Assembly (NCBI RefSeq): GCF_004310285.1
Contig: NZ_SISF01000027.1
Location: 124,001-188,000, forward strand
Direction: 5' to 3'
Length of the DNA: 64,000 bases
Source of the DNA: Agrobacterium cavarae
Lineage (GTDB): Bacteria > Pseudomonadota > Alphaproteobacteria > Rhizobiales > Rhizobiaceae
The notes under the pieces are model-generated. The model was given only the letters and a program-made list of their open reading frames with translations. It did not search any database and was not told the DNA's origin. Shown here one piece after another: positions 47,445 to 56,062 of this stretch (position 1 is the stretch's first letter; every line of letters begins with the position of its first letter). Made by a program: the position numbers and the translations under genes.

Positions 47445-48381
47445 GTCGGGGATCCAGTATGTCGCGCAGGCCGTCACCCAGCAGGTTGAAGGCGAGGCTG
47501 GTGAGCAGGATAGCGATTCCGGGGATTGCGGCGATCCACCAGCTGGTCATGACGAACTCGCGGCCGGAAGACAGCATCGTGCCCCATTCCGGGCTGGGCG
47601 GCTGAGCGCCGAGACCGAGAAAACCGAGACCGGCGGCGGTGAGAATGATCGCGGCCATGTTGAGTGTGACGCGCACCACGACGGAGGGAATACACATCGG
47701 CATGATGTGGCCGAAGATGATGCGCAGGTTCGAGGCGCCCTGCAGGCGTATGGCGGCGATGTAGTCCGACTTGCGAATAGTCAGCGTTTCGGCGCGCGAG
47801 AGCCGCGCGATCGGCGGCCAGGAGGCGAGCGAGATGGCGATGATCGCATTTTCGATGCCCGGTCCGAGCGCCGCGACGAAAGCCAGCGCCAGGATAAGGT
47901 TCGGGAAGGCAAGGAACACGTCGACGATGCGCATCAGCACAGTATCGACCCAGCCGCCGAGATAGCCCGCCGTCGTGCCGACGATGAGGCCGATGGGCGC
48001 CACGATGACCGTCGTCAGAAGCGCTATGTAAAGGGTGATCCGCGCACCGAAAAGAAGGCGGCTGTAGACGTCCCGGCCGAGTTCGTCGGTGCCCAGCCAA
48101 TGCTCCGTCGACGGCGCGAGAAGACGGGCCGCGAGGTTTTGCTCGAAGATGTCGTGAGTCGCGAGGAGTGGCGCGAAAAGTGCCGCCAAAAGCAGTATAA
48201 CGATAACGCACAATCCGAAAAGTGCTGAACCGTTGGCGCGTAAGCGTCGCCATTGCAGCCAGAATTGCTGCATGCGGGCATGGAAGGGCGAGGTAGGCAC
48301 CGGCGCGCGCAGCCACGCGCCAAGCCCGCTTCGGGCGTTGGCGGCAGGAAGGGGCGGAGAGATGATGGCTTTTTCTCTCAT
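47437..48381 (-). CDS. dppC: oligopeptide ABC transporter, permease C
   Basis: 314-residue permease with N-terminal OppC_N region and about six helices. Motifs: HWLGTDELGRDVYSRLLFGARITL in outline (the OppC hallmark), then the EAA loop near IRLQGASNLRIIFGHIMP, and the C-terminal GLRDILDPR. Second membrane component, 6 bp after the DppB-type gene. Confidence 0.9.
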   Translation of the reverse strand: MREKAIISPPLPAANARSGLGAWLRAPVPTSPFHARMQQFWLQWRRLRANGSALFGLCVIVILLLAALFAPLLATHDIFEQNLAARLLAPSTEHWLGTDELGRDVYSRLLFGARITLYIALLTTVIVAPIGLIVGTTAGYLGGWVDTVLMRIVDVFLAFPNLILALAFVAALGPGIENAIIAISLASWPPIARLSRAETLTIRKSDYIAAIRLQGASNLRIIFGHIMPMCIPSVVVRVTLNMAAIILTAAGLGFLGLGAQPPSPEWGTMLSSGREFVMTSWWIAAIPGIAILLTSLAFNLLGDGLRDILDPRHG

Positions 48382-48387
48382 GTGGCC

Positions 48388-49464
48388 TCAGCGGGTTCTG
48401 GGGTCGAAGACGCGATAGAGAAGATCGCAGATCAAGTTGAGGGTGACGAAAATGACGCCGACCAGGAGCGAGCAGCCCACAACCGCATTCATGTCACCAA
48501 CGAGCAGGGCATTGGTGAGGTAACGGCCGAAACCGGGCCACGCGAACACCGTCTCGGTTAGCACAGCGCCTTCGAGAAGGAAGGCATAGGAGAGCGCCAC
48601 CACAGTCATGACCTGCACGGCGACATTGCGGAAGGCGTGGATCCATACGGTGCGCGCCCAGGACAGGCCTTTTACGCGAGCGGTGACGATATATTCCTGT
48701 GACAGCTGCTCGATCATGAAAGAGCGTGTCATGCGGCTGATATAGGCAAGCGCGCCGAAGCCGAGGATCGAGGCGGGGAGGATGATGTGGCCAAAGACGT
48801 TGCGAAAGACTTCCCAGTTGCCGACGATGGCCGTGTCGATCAGGTAGAAGCCGGTGATCGGTTCGATATCGAATTCATAGATGAAATCGATGCGTCCCGG
48901 CCCGCCGATCCAGCCGAGCGTGGCGTAAAACAGCACCAGCCCCATCAGGCCGAGCCAGAAGTTTGGCGCCGAATAACCGATCAGCCCGGTGAAACGGATA
49001 GCGTTATCAAGCCAGGAGTTGCGATACATGGCCGAGAGTACGCCGGCTGGAATGCCAAGCCCGGTGCCGATGATGATCGACAGTGTGGCAAGCTCGATCG
49101 TCGCCGGGAAAACGCGGGCGATATCGTCGATAACAGGCTTGCCGGTCGTCAGCGCATTGCCAAAATCGAGCGACAGGATGCCCTTCACATAAACGCCAAA
49201 CTGATACCAGAGCGGCTTGTCCATGCCGAGCGCCACGCGCATCTGCTCATAAGCCTGTTGCGTGGCGTTATCGCCGAGAATGGAGGCGACGGGATCGATC
49301 GGCAGCATTCTGCCGATGAAGAAGGTCAGTGCCGCAAGCCCGAACAGGGTGACGAAGATCGGCAGCAGCGTCTTGCTGAGAATGGTCAGCAAGACGAAAA
49401 CCGGATTGGGCTTCATCCTGTTCCCCGCATCGCTGCTGGGATCCGAGTGGGTGAGGTCCGCCAT
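48388..49464 (-). CDS. dppB: oligopeptide ABC transporter, permease B
   Basis: 358-residue permease. Begins at the ATG at 49464 (MADLTHSD), 11 bp after the SBP stop; the frame to 49524 lies within the SBP gene. The first helix with TLFGLAALTFFIGRMLPIDP is the DppB/OppB start; SLDFGNALTTGKPV and TARVKGLSWARTVWIHAFRN (EAA loop) follow, and LICDLLYRVFDPRTR ends the protein. It has a longer soluble N-terminus than E. coli DppB (about 30 residues before the first helix). Confidence 0.9.
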   Translation of the reverse strand: MADLTHSDPSSDAGNRMKPNPVFVLLTILSKTLLPIFVTLFGLAALTFFIGRMLPIDPVASILGDNATQQAYEQMRVALGMDKPLWYQFGVYVKGILSLDFGNALTTGKPVIDDIARVFPATIELATLSIIIGTGLGIPAGVLSAMYRNSWLDNAIRFTGLIGYSAPNFWLGLMGLVLFYATLGWIGGPGRIDFIYEFDIEPITGFYLIDTAIVGNWEVFRNVFGHIILPASILGFGALAYISRMTRSFMIEQLSQEYIVTARVKGLSWARTVWIHAFRNVAVQVMTVVALSYAFLLEGAVLTETVFAWPGFGRYLTNALLVGDMNAVVGCSLLVGVIFVTLNLICDLLYRVFDPRTR

Positions 49465-49475
49465 GATCGGGCCGC

Positions 49476-51089
49476 CTACTTGGATGCCAGGTCGTAATAG
49501 ACACGGAAACCGTTCCAGGTCCAATTCTGAACCTTATCGCTCATGCCGAGAATGTTGTACATCTGGAACATGATGGCCATCGGGCCGGTCTCCATGACGT
49601 CCTTCTGCAGAGAGGCATACATTTCGTTGCGCTTGGCGGGATCGCTTTCCAGAAGCGCCGCCTGAACGCGCTTGTTGTAATCCTCATTCTGGAATGCTGC
49701 GCGCCAGGATGGATACTGTGTCAGCTTGGCTTCCGGGCGGTTGTCCGGATTGAAGACAAGGCGCGATGCATTGCCATGTGCATCCGGAACGCCCGTCTGC
49801 CATGCCTGCATGCCAGTCTGGAACTCACGACCACGAATGCGGGCGAACAACTGGGCATTGGCCATGCGCTCGATATTCAGTTTCACGCCGATCTTGGCGG
49901 CATTGGCCTGAACACTCTGGGCGATCGGTGCCGAATGCGGCAGGGTGCCGATCAGAACGCTGGCTTCGAAACCATTCGGATAACCGCCCTCGGCCAATAG
50001 TGCCTTGGCTTTTTCGATATCGAGCTTGAAGGGCTGGCCTTCCTGCGCATCGAGAGCGCCGACGGCACCGAGCTGTGCGAAGCTTGCACGTGGCACGCCG
50101 AGATAGGTCATGACCGATTTGCCCAGACCGTCGTAATCAATGAGGTAGCGCATGGCGAGGCGCACCTTTTCGTTCTTGAAGATCGGGTCGTTAGCGTTAA
50201 AGGTCCAGAAGAATAGCTGCGGTTTGAGCACGCGTTCGACCTTGAGGCCCGGCTTGCCGTCGAGATCGGCCAGATCGTCCGGCGACAAGTCGCGGGCGAT
50301 ATCGACGTCGCCCTGTTGCAGCAGAAGGCGCTGCGTGCCCGGCTCGGCGACGTGGCGGATCAGCACGCGTTTCAGCTTCGGCGCTTCACCATAATAATCG
50401 TCGTTGGCCTGCAGAACGATGGACTCGCCGGCATTCCACTGTACGAGCTTGTAGGGGCCGACGCAGGCTGTGTTGGTCGCCAGGTATTTGTTGCCCATAT
50501 CTCCGTTGACTTCCTTCGAGGTCAACGTCTTCTGGTCGAGGATGGCCGACACCCGGTTGGCGCCAATCGCCTGCAGGATCAGATTTGTCGGATAGGGCTT
50601 GTCCAGCTTCATCACCAGTGTGTTGTCGTCCGGCGCGGTGATGAGATCTGCGACGTTTTCCTTGTTAAAACCGTATTCGGTCATCGCCGCGGCATTGCCG
50701 AAGCCGAGCTTGATGACGCGCTGCATCGACCAGGCCAATTCCTTGGCGGAGGCGGCTTCACCAGTCGGGAATTTCATCCCCTCGTTCAAATGGAATGTGA
50801 TCTGCTTGCGATCCTCGGAAACATCCCAGCTTTTGGCCAGCAGCGGCACGACCTTGGATTCGTCATTCGGATCGAAATCCACCAGTGAATCGCAGGTGTT
50901 CTGCAAGAGTTCGTTGGTAACGACTTCGCCGACCTGGGCCGGATCGAAAGTGCTGATAGCATCGATGTTCCACGCCATGACCAGCGCCGATGACGGCGTG
51001 GCCGCCTGCGCCGGCAAGGCGATGGAGGAAAGAAGGGCGGTCGCGGCAGCGATTGCCTTCTTATGCTCGGAAAAATGTTTCGTCATCAT
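49476..51089 (-). CDS. oligopeptide ABC transporter, periplasmic binding protein (SBP family 5)
   Basis: 537-residue cluster C SBP. Signal peptide: KHFSEHKKAIAAATALLSSIALPAQA, cleavage about residue 29. Family 5 landmarks: WNIDAISTFDPAQVGEVVTNEL, VPLLAKSWDVSEDRKQITFHL, and VGPYKLVQWNAGESIVLQAN, in part. It captures peptides or related amides for DppBCDF. Two consecutive ATGs start it. Its neighbours are three peptidase/amidohydrolase genes upstream in the operon, consistent with uptake followed by hydrolysis. Confidence 0.9.
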   Translation of the reverse strand: MMTKHFSEHKKAIAAATALLSSIALPAQAATPSSALVMAWNIDAISTFDPAQVGEVVTNELLQNTCDSLVDFDPNDESKVVPLLAKSWDVSEDRKQITFHLNEGMKFPTGEAASAKELAWSMQRVIKLGFGNAAAMTEYGFNKENVADLITAPDDNTLVMKLDKPYPTNLILQAIGANRVSAILDQKTLTSKEVNGDMGNKYLATNTACVGPYKLVQWNAGESIVLQANDDYYGEAPKLKRVLIRHVAEPGTQRLLLQQGDVDIARDLSPDDLADLDGKPGLKVERVLKPQLFFWTFNANDPIFKNEKVRLAMRYLIDYDGLGKSVMTYLGVPRASFAQLGAVGALDAQEGQPFKLDIEKAKALLAEGGYPNGFEASVLIGTLPHSAPIAQSVQANAAKIGVKLNIERMANAQLFARIRGREFQTGMQAWQTGVPDAHGNASRLVFNPDNRPEAKLTQYPSWRAAFQNEDYNKRVQAALLESDPAKRNEMYASLQKDVMETGPMAIMFQMYNILGMSDKVQNWTWNGFRVYYDLASK

Positions 51090-51134
51090 GCTTTCAGTTC
51101 CCCTTGTTTTTAGATCTTGAACGCTGATTTTGGG

Positions 51135-51158
51135 CCGGGGGCCTTTTGGCGCCCCCGG
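51135..51158 (-). promoter_or_regulatory. intercistronic hairpin between M20 hydrolase and SBP genes
   Basis: GC-rich inverted repeat CCGGGGG / CCCCCGG around GCGCC-like inner bases, between the SBP start and the M20 stop. On the minus strand the SBP is the upstream gene, so this hairpin follows the SBP's 5' neighbour boundary at 51090-51168 and is transcribed just after the SBP gene only if transcription ran on +; in the real minus direction the order is SBP gene last. It therefore lies 3' of the M20 gene and 5' of the SBP gene, without a U-tract, and may partly end the hydrolase transcript. Confidence 0.5.
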
Positions 51159-51168
51159 TTATTTCGTC

Positions 51169-52599
51169 TCACGCGGCCTCCTTCGGGCGCGGTTGCAGCG
51201 GTGGCTGCACATCGGCCGGGATCGGGCAAACGTAGGCGGTCTTGCCTAAGCGCGCCTGATGGTCGGCCTTGGCGGCGGCCAGGAGATCGGCGTCTTCCAG
51301 AAGGTCGATCGCCGTGCCGGCCATCATCTTTGCGGCATGGGTCATGCCCTTGTGGGCGGCGGGCGTCTTGCCCTGCGCCGTGACCTGCCAGGAATGTCCC
51401 GGCGTACCGATCGCGATCGTTGCGGCATGCGCCTGCACGGTTGGCATGAGCCAGCTGACGTCACCGACATCGGTGGAGCCGATCATCGGTTCGCCATGAA
51501 CGTCGAGTGGAACGATGAAATCACAAAGTGGCGTATCTTCGCGGCGCGGCAGGCCGGTGCGCAGATAGGCGTTGTCGATGTCCTCGTCGCTCAGCGTCGC
51601 CTGGATCTTTGCGGCAAACGCCTTGTCCTCGGCATCGAAGGGGACCGGGCCGAGACGCTCCAGATTGCGCTGCATCGCCTCTTCCAGCGGTCTGTTGGCA
51701 AGCAGATTGGAGACGGCGCTCATGATCGAGATTTCGACAGTGGTGCCGGTCATCATGGCGGCACCGAGCGCCACCTGCTTGACGCGCTCGTTGAGGTCCA
51801 GCATGCCCTTCAGGTCACGCGAGCGGATAGCATAACGCACGGCCGACTTTGCCTGCACGACATTGGGCGCGATGCCGCCGGAATCCAGCATGGCATAGTG
51901 GATGCGGCTGGAGTCCGGCACGTGCTCGCGCAGATAGTTGACGCCGACATTCATCAGTTCGACGGCATCGAGCGCGGAGCGGCCGAGATGTGGGGCGGCG
52001 GCAGCATGCGAGGCGCGACCGGTGAACTTGAAATCCATGCGAGTATTGGCGAGCGACTGCGCACGGGCGACTTCCGTGAAAGCGCTCGGATGCCAGGTGA
52101 TCGCCGCATCGACGCCGTCAAAGGCGCCTTCGCGGGCCATGAAGGATTTTGCCGCGCCGCCCTCTTCGGCTGGGCAGCCGTAATAGCGCACGCGGCCCGG
52201 CTTGCCGGTTTTTTCCAGCCAGTCCTTGATCGCGGTCGCAGCAAGCATCGCGGCGGAACCGAGCAGGTTGTGACCGCAGCCATGGCCATGGCCGTTGCCG
52301 GGCATCGGCTTCGGCTCGGCAATCCCCGCTTCCTGACTCAGCCCCGGCAGCGCGTCATATTCGCCGAGGATAGCGATGATCGGCCCGCCTTCGCCGGCTT
52401 CACCCATGACGGCCGTCGGAATGCCCGCTACGTTATCGGTGACGCGAAACCCCTGCTGGCGCAGCATCGCCGCATGTTCGGCTACCGAGGCATACTCGGT
52501 GTAGGCGATTTCCGGCATGCCCCAGACGCGGTCGCTCAGGGCTTCGAACTCCGTCCTGTGCTCATCGACGAGATCCCAGATCGGCTCACTGTTCTGCAT
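51169..52599 (-). CDS. M20-family amidohydrolase (AbgB-like)
   Basis: 476-residue metal-dependent amidohydrolase of the peptidase M20D/aminobenzoyl-glutamate hydrolase group. Motifs: AILGEYDALPGLSQEAG, GHGHGCGHNLLGSAAM (metal His/Asp region), YYGCPAEEGGAAKSFM (Glu pair), and a dimerisation domain with FTGRASHAAAAPHLGRSALDAVELM in outline. The ATG at 52599 follows GGAG at suitable spacing; a TTG at 52614 is the alternative. It hydrolyses amide bonds of N-acyl or peptide-like substrates, fitting the neighbouring peptide importer. Confidence 0.87.
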   Translation of the reverse strand: MQNSEPIWDLVDEHRTEFEALSDRVWGMPEIAYTEYASVAEHAAMLRQQGFRVTDNVAGIPTAVMGEAGEGGPIIAILGEYDALPGLSQEAGIAEPKPMPGNGHGHGCGHNLLGSAAMLAATAIKDWLEKTGKPGRVRYYGCPAEEGGAAKSFMAREGAFDGVDAAITWHPSAFTEVARAQSLANTRMDFKFTGRASHAAAAPHLGRSALDAVELMNVGVNYLREHVPDSSRIHYAMLDSGGIAPNVVQAKSAVRYAIRSRDLKGMLDLNERVKQVALGAAMMTGTTVEISIMSAVSNLLANRPLEEAMQRNLERLGPVPFDAEDKAFAAKIQATLSDEDIDNAYLRTGLPRREDTPLCDFIVPLDVHGEPMIGSTDVGDVSWLMPTVQAHAATIAIGTPGHSWQVTAQGKTPAAHKGMTHAAKMMAGTAIDLLEDADLLAAAKADHQARLGKTAYVCPIPADVQPPLQPRPKEAA

Positions 52600-52626
52600 G
52601 TCAACACTCTCCAATACGACTTGCTG

Positions 52627-54444
52627 TCAAAGATGTTTTTCGAGGAAGCGGGCAAAGGTAAGGAACACCTTCAAGCGGTTTTCGAACCGGGCGAACCCAT
52701 GCCCCTCATGGTCGATCCGCAGATACTCACAGTCGTGGCCGAGGCCATTCAGGCAGGAATAGACGTCCTCGCTCTGGCCCATCGGTACGCGCGGATCGCG
52801 ATTGGCGTGGACGATGAGAAGAGGTGCCTTCATGCGGGAAATCCGGTTGATCGGCGAAAACCGCTCCAATGCCTCGCGCATCGCTGTCGGATCGCCATAC
52901 TCGGCAGCGCGCTGCTGACGCCCCCACGGGCCGGTGGCAATAAGATGGGTGAGGAAATTGCCGACACCGTAGAAATCGACGCCGAGTGACCAGAGTTCGG
53001 GATCCTCCGTCAGCGCGGACAGAACCATGAAGCCTCCATAAGAGCGACCGAACACGCCGATACGGTTGGCGTTCACGTCATCGCGGGCGCCCACCGCCAG
53101 CCGGATCGCCTTCAGGTCGGCGACCGAATTCATCCGCTTCTCGCGATCGTCGAGTTCATGGAATGTCCGGCCATAGCCGGTGCTGCCGCGTACATTGGGC
53201 GCCACGACCATAACTCCCTGGCTCACCAGGAACTGCACGTCGGCGCGAAAATCCGGCCGCCACTGCATTTCGGGGCCGCCGTGTACGATGAACAGTACGG
53301 GGTAGCCATCGGTCGGCGGCGGTGTTTTCGGTGTGTAGACGCAGGCCGGTATGCCGAGGCCGTCGAAGCTCGCGAAACGCTCGATGACCGGATCGACAAA
53401 GCCCGACATATCGAGCCCTCTCGCATCCACGCCCACCAGTTCCTCGAAATGACCGGCTCCAAGATCGAGCCTCCAGATTGTCGGCGGTCTCGATGCGCTT
53501 TCCAGCGGAAAGATCAGAGAGCTGCCATCAGGTGTGAAAGCGATCGAGCCGATCACGCCGGATGGTTGCTCCTCGAAAGAGATGAGGCCGCTGCCATCGC
53601 GATCGACGATGCCGATGCGGCTCCAGCCATCTTCGTTTGCGAGAAACGCGATGCGGGTCTGATCGGCAGATAGCGCGAGCGCCTCGATATTGTGGTTGGA
53701 AAGCTCCACCACCGGCTTGGCGCTGCCGCCCTCAGCCGCAAACCGGTGGATTGCCATGAAGTCGCTGTCCTGGTCGCAGACGGTCACACCGCCGCTGCCA
53801 TCCTTGAAAAGTCGGGCGGCAAGATAACGCGCCTTGCCCTGATGCGGCATCAGAGGGGTGAGGGCACTTTTGTCGATATCGAGACGGTAGATGTCCTGGT
53901 CGTTGCCTGAGCGGACAGATTCCCGCACGAGAAGCGATTGACCGTCCGGGAAAAAGGCCATCACTTCGCGCATGCCACGACCGCTGAACACGGTTGAGAC
54001 CTCGCCGGTGGCTATGTCCATGATTTGCACATCCATGTCATGGGGCGATCGGGCGTTCGAAGCGTAAGCTATGCGCTTGCCATCCGGCGACCATGCACCC
54101 CACAGATGCACGACGGTCGGTGCTTTTGTCAGTGGCAGGGGCGCGGAGTCGAGATCGGGTAGCAACCACAGTTGATGGCGTTCGTCGCCGCCGCAATCCA
54201 CGGTGAAGAGAATTCCGGCTCCTTTAGGGTTGAAAGCGAAAGCGCCGACCGGCTCCGGCATGTGCGTCAGCTGTCGCGCTGTCCCGACATTCTCCGTCAG
54301 GGGCCTGACAAAAAGCTGGTTGAAGCCGGTCTCGTCGGAGAGGTAAGCAAGCCATGCACCGTCGGGCGAAATCGCAGGCGTCTTGACGGCGCGAACTTCC
54401 AAAAATGGATTTATGGCTGCGGCTGTAAACATCTTCGCTGTCAT
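52627..54444 (-). CDS. S9 family peptidase (prolyl oligopeptidase-type)
   Basis: 605-residue cytoplasmic serine peptidase. The first about 350 residues show beta-propeller repeats with the TolB/WD40-like pattern (SPDGAWLAYLSDE, NPKGAGILFTV, SPDGKRIAYASN, TPDGSSLIFPLE). The C-terminal alpha/beta-hydrolase has HGGPEMQWRPDF, the nucleophile VFGRSYGGFM, Asp in HANRDPRVPMGQ and His in DHEGHGFARFEN. It trims short peptides. The start overlaps the iminopeptidase stop in an ATGA arrangement. Confidence 0.9.
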   Translation of the reverse strand: MTAKMFTAAAINPFLEVRAVKTPAISPDGAWLAYLSDETGFNQLFVRPLTENVGTARQLTHMPEPVGAFAFNPKGAGILFTVDCGGDERHQLWLLPDLDSAPLPLTKAPTVVHLWGAWSPDGKRIAYASNARSPHDMDVQIMDIATGEVSTVFSGRGMREVMAFFPDGQSLLVRESVRSGNDQDIYRLDIDKSALTPLMPHQGKARYLAARLFKDGSGGVTVCDQDSDFMAIHRFAAEGGSAKPVVELSNHNIEALALSADQTRIAFLANEDGWSRIGIVDRDGSGLISFEEQPSGVIGSIAFTPDGSSLIFPLESASRPPTIWRLDLGAGHFEELVGVDARGLDMSGFVDPVIERFASFDGLGIPACVYTPKTPPPTDGYPVLFIVHGGPEMQWRPDFRADVQFLVSQGVMVVAPNVRGSTGYGRTFHELDDREKRMNSVADLKAIRLAVGARDDVNANRIGVFGRSYGGFMVLSALTEDPELWSLGVDFYGVGNFLTHLIATGPWGRQQRAAEYGDPTAMREALERFSPINRISRMKAPLLIVHANRDPRVPMGQSEDVYSCLNGLGHDCEYLRIDHEGHGFARFENRLKVFLTFARFLEKHL

Positions 54445-55414
54445 GCGCCATGCTCCATCAAAGCCCGCTCGGTGGGATGCAGCTGATCGCGAAGCCTTTC
54501 ACCCGCAGCGACCAGTTCCTCAAACATCGCGCCCTTGGTGGATTGGTGATTGGCTTCCGTAACGATCGTGAAGCCTGCTTCGGGCCATGCCCGGTGCAGC
54601 CGCCATGCCGACAGCATCGGCGTGACTGTATCATAGCGACCGTTGACGATCTGGCAGGGCAGGTGGCGTATCCGATCGATTCCGGCGAGCAGCTGGCCAG
54701 GCGCCAGAAATGCGCCGTTCATGCAATAGTGCGTAAACAGCCGTGCCACCGAAAGCGCTGACTTGGGATCCAGCAACGTTGCCACGTGGGCGGGGTCGGG
54801 AAGAAATGTCTGGGTCTTGGCGGAGAATTCCCGCAAACTCAGTGCCGCAGCCACTTCCGTCTGCGCGTTACCGCATGTCAGTCTGCGATAATAGGCGGAC
54901 AGAAGATCATGGCGCTCCGCCTCGGGAATGAAGGCTGCGAACTCTTCCCAGTGGTCCGGAAAGATTGCGCGCATGCCGTTGAACCACCAGTCGATGTCGT
55001 CCGGCCCCGCCAGGAAGATGCCGTGAAGGCGAAAGCCGAAGCAGCGCTCGGGATGCGCCTGCCCATAGGCGAGTGCCAGACAACTGCCCCAGGACCCGCC
55101 GGCAACCAGCCAGCGATCGATGTCGAAATGATTGCGGATGGATTCGATGTCGGTGATCAGTGCCGAGGTCGTGTTGCCCTCAACGCTCGCATGTGGCGTG
55201 GACTTGCCCGCACCACGCTGGTCGAACGTGATGACGCGAAATTCCGACAGATCAAAACTTTCGATCTGTCGGCGGGAATGCCGGCTCCGGGGCCGCCATG
55301 AAGCAGGATGACCGGGATCCCTGTGTGGGCTCCGTAATCCTCGACATTCAGAACATGGCCGCCCCCCACGTCAAATTCGAAAATACTCTTTTTGCTGTCA
55401 CTGTCTGTCATCAT
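54441..55414 (-). pseudogene. pip: proline iminopeptidase, disrupted by a single-base frameshift
   Basis: S33 alpha/beta-hydrolase removing N-terminal proline. The N-terminal frame (from 55414) reads VILLHGGPGAGIPADRSK and then loses homology; another frame continues with FDLSEFRVITFDQRGAGKS, TPHASVEGNTTS, the nucleophile GGSWGS, Asp in NGRYDTVTP and His in EANHQST to the stop at 54441. One missing base in the AAAA run at 55254-55257 (plus strand) explains it: total length is 974 nt, one short of 325 codons. All catalytic residues survive. The lesion lies in the loop of a perfect 10-bp hairpin. It is a true mutation, a phase-variable site or a sequencing error. First gene of the peptide operon. 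Confidence 0.85.
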
Positions 55415-55431
55415 AGAAGACCAATCACGAA

Positions 55432-55457
55432 AAGCAGAAACGTGCGCATTTCTGCTT
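55432..55457. promoter_or_regulatory. interrupted palindrome upstream of the peptide operon
   Basis: AAGCAGAAA, 8-nt spacer, TTTCTGCTT: perfect 9-bp arms 18 bp upstream of the iminopeptidase start. It could be an operator (for example for the LysR-type protein at 42398) or a leader hairpin. Confidence 0.4.
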
Positions 55458-55906
55458 AATTTGTAGTCAGAGTTATATTTTGGGCATCATGGGCGCGAAG
55501 CTGCGCGAACGTCCAATGCAAAATTGAGATCGCCCATTCCGTTTTGGAATAGTTGGGGATCGCAGGTCGAGAGCGCGAACGAACGCAGTGTAGGTCGTAC
55601 CACCTAATCGAGGTTCGATATCTCACTGGCTAGGAAGGTTCGCCTCGGGCTGTTGATCTGCGAATCACACTCATCGGTTTTGCTTGAATGAAGCGATCGG
55701 CATTTTCAATCGTTTTGGCGGACTATCTCGGGGTCGATGGTAGGAATCCATCAGAGGTAGGAAGCATCTCCAGTGAGGCCTCTGCTTGCTGCTCGGATTG
55801 TGCCTCTTTCATTTAAGGAGTTGGCCTTAGATTGACCTCGTATCGCGCGGATATCAAATATCTGATCCGCCATCGCGATGGCTTGGGGCACTACTGCCAC
55901 TCCGTG

Positions 55907-55926
55907 ATGGGTGAGAGCTCACCCAT
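55907..55926. promoter_or_regulatory. palindromic operator candidate upstream of secreted hydrolase
   Basis: ATGGGTGAG-AG-CTCACCCAT, perfect 9-bp arms. A TTGACA hexamer at 55930-55935 follows immediately, although no convincing -10 box is seen 16-18 bp further on. About 137 bp upstream of the hydrolase start. Confidence 0.4.
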
Positions 55927-56062
55927 TCCTTGACACGTTTGGGCATGATCCCACCCAATCAAAACTAGATTTCGCTGAAGGCAGCGAATGATTTCTTTTC
56001 TGCGTTGTCTCCTATTCCCGCTTATGTAGCATCGCAGTGGGGAGGGGAGAGGAGGAATTTTC

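Larger units (their letters stand above)
55415..56062. other. 648-bp divergent intergenic region
   Basis: Contains promoters for the minus-strand peptide operon and the + strand secreted hydrolase. No convincing ORF, but two symmetric elements are listed separately (55432-55457 and 55907-55926). Near 55847-55870 a looser symmetric stretch reads GCGGAT ... ATCCGC around ATATC repeats. Confidence 0.5.

Noticed and set aside
55157..55414. Separate 85-residue ORF and 177-residue ORF as independent genes
   Set aside because: Together they reconstruct one proline iminopeptidase interrupted by a single-base frameshift.
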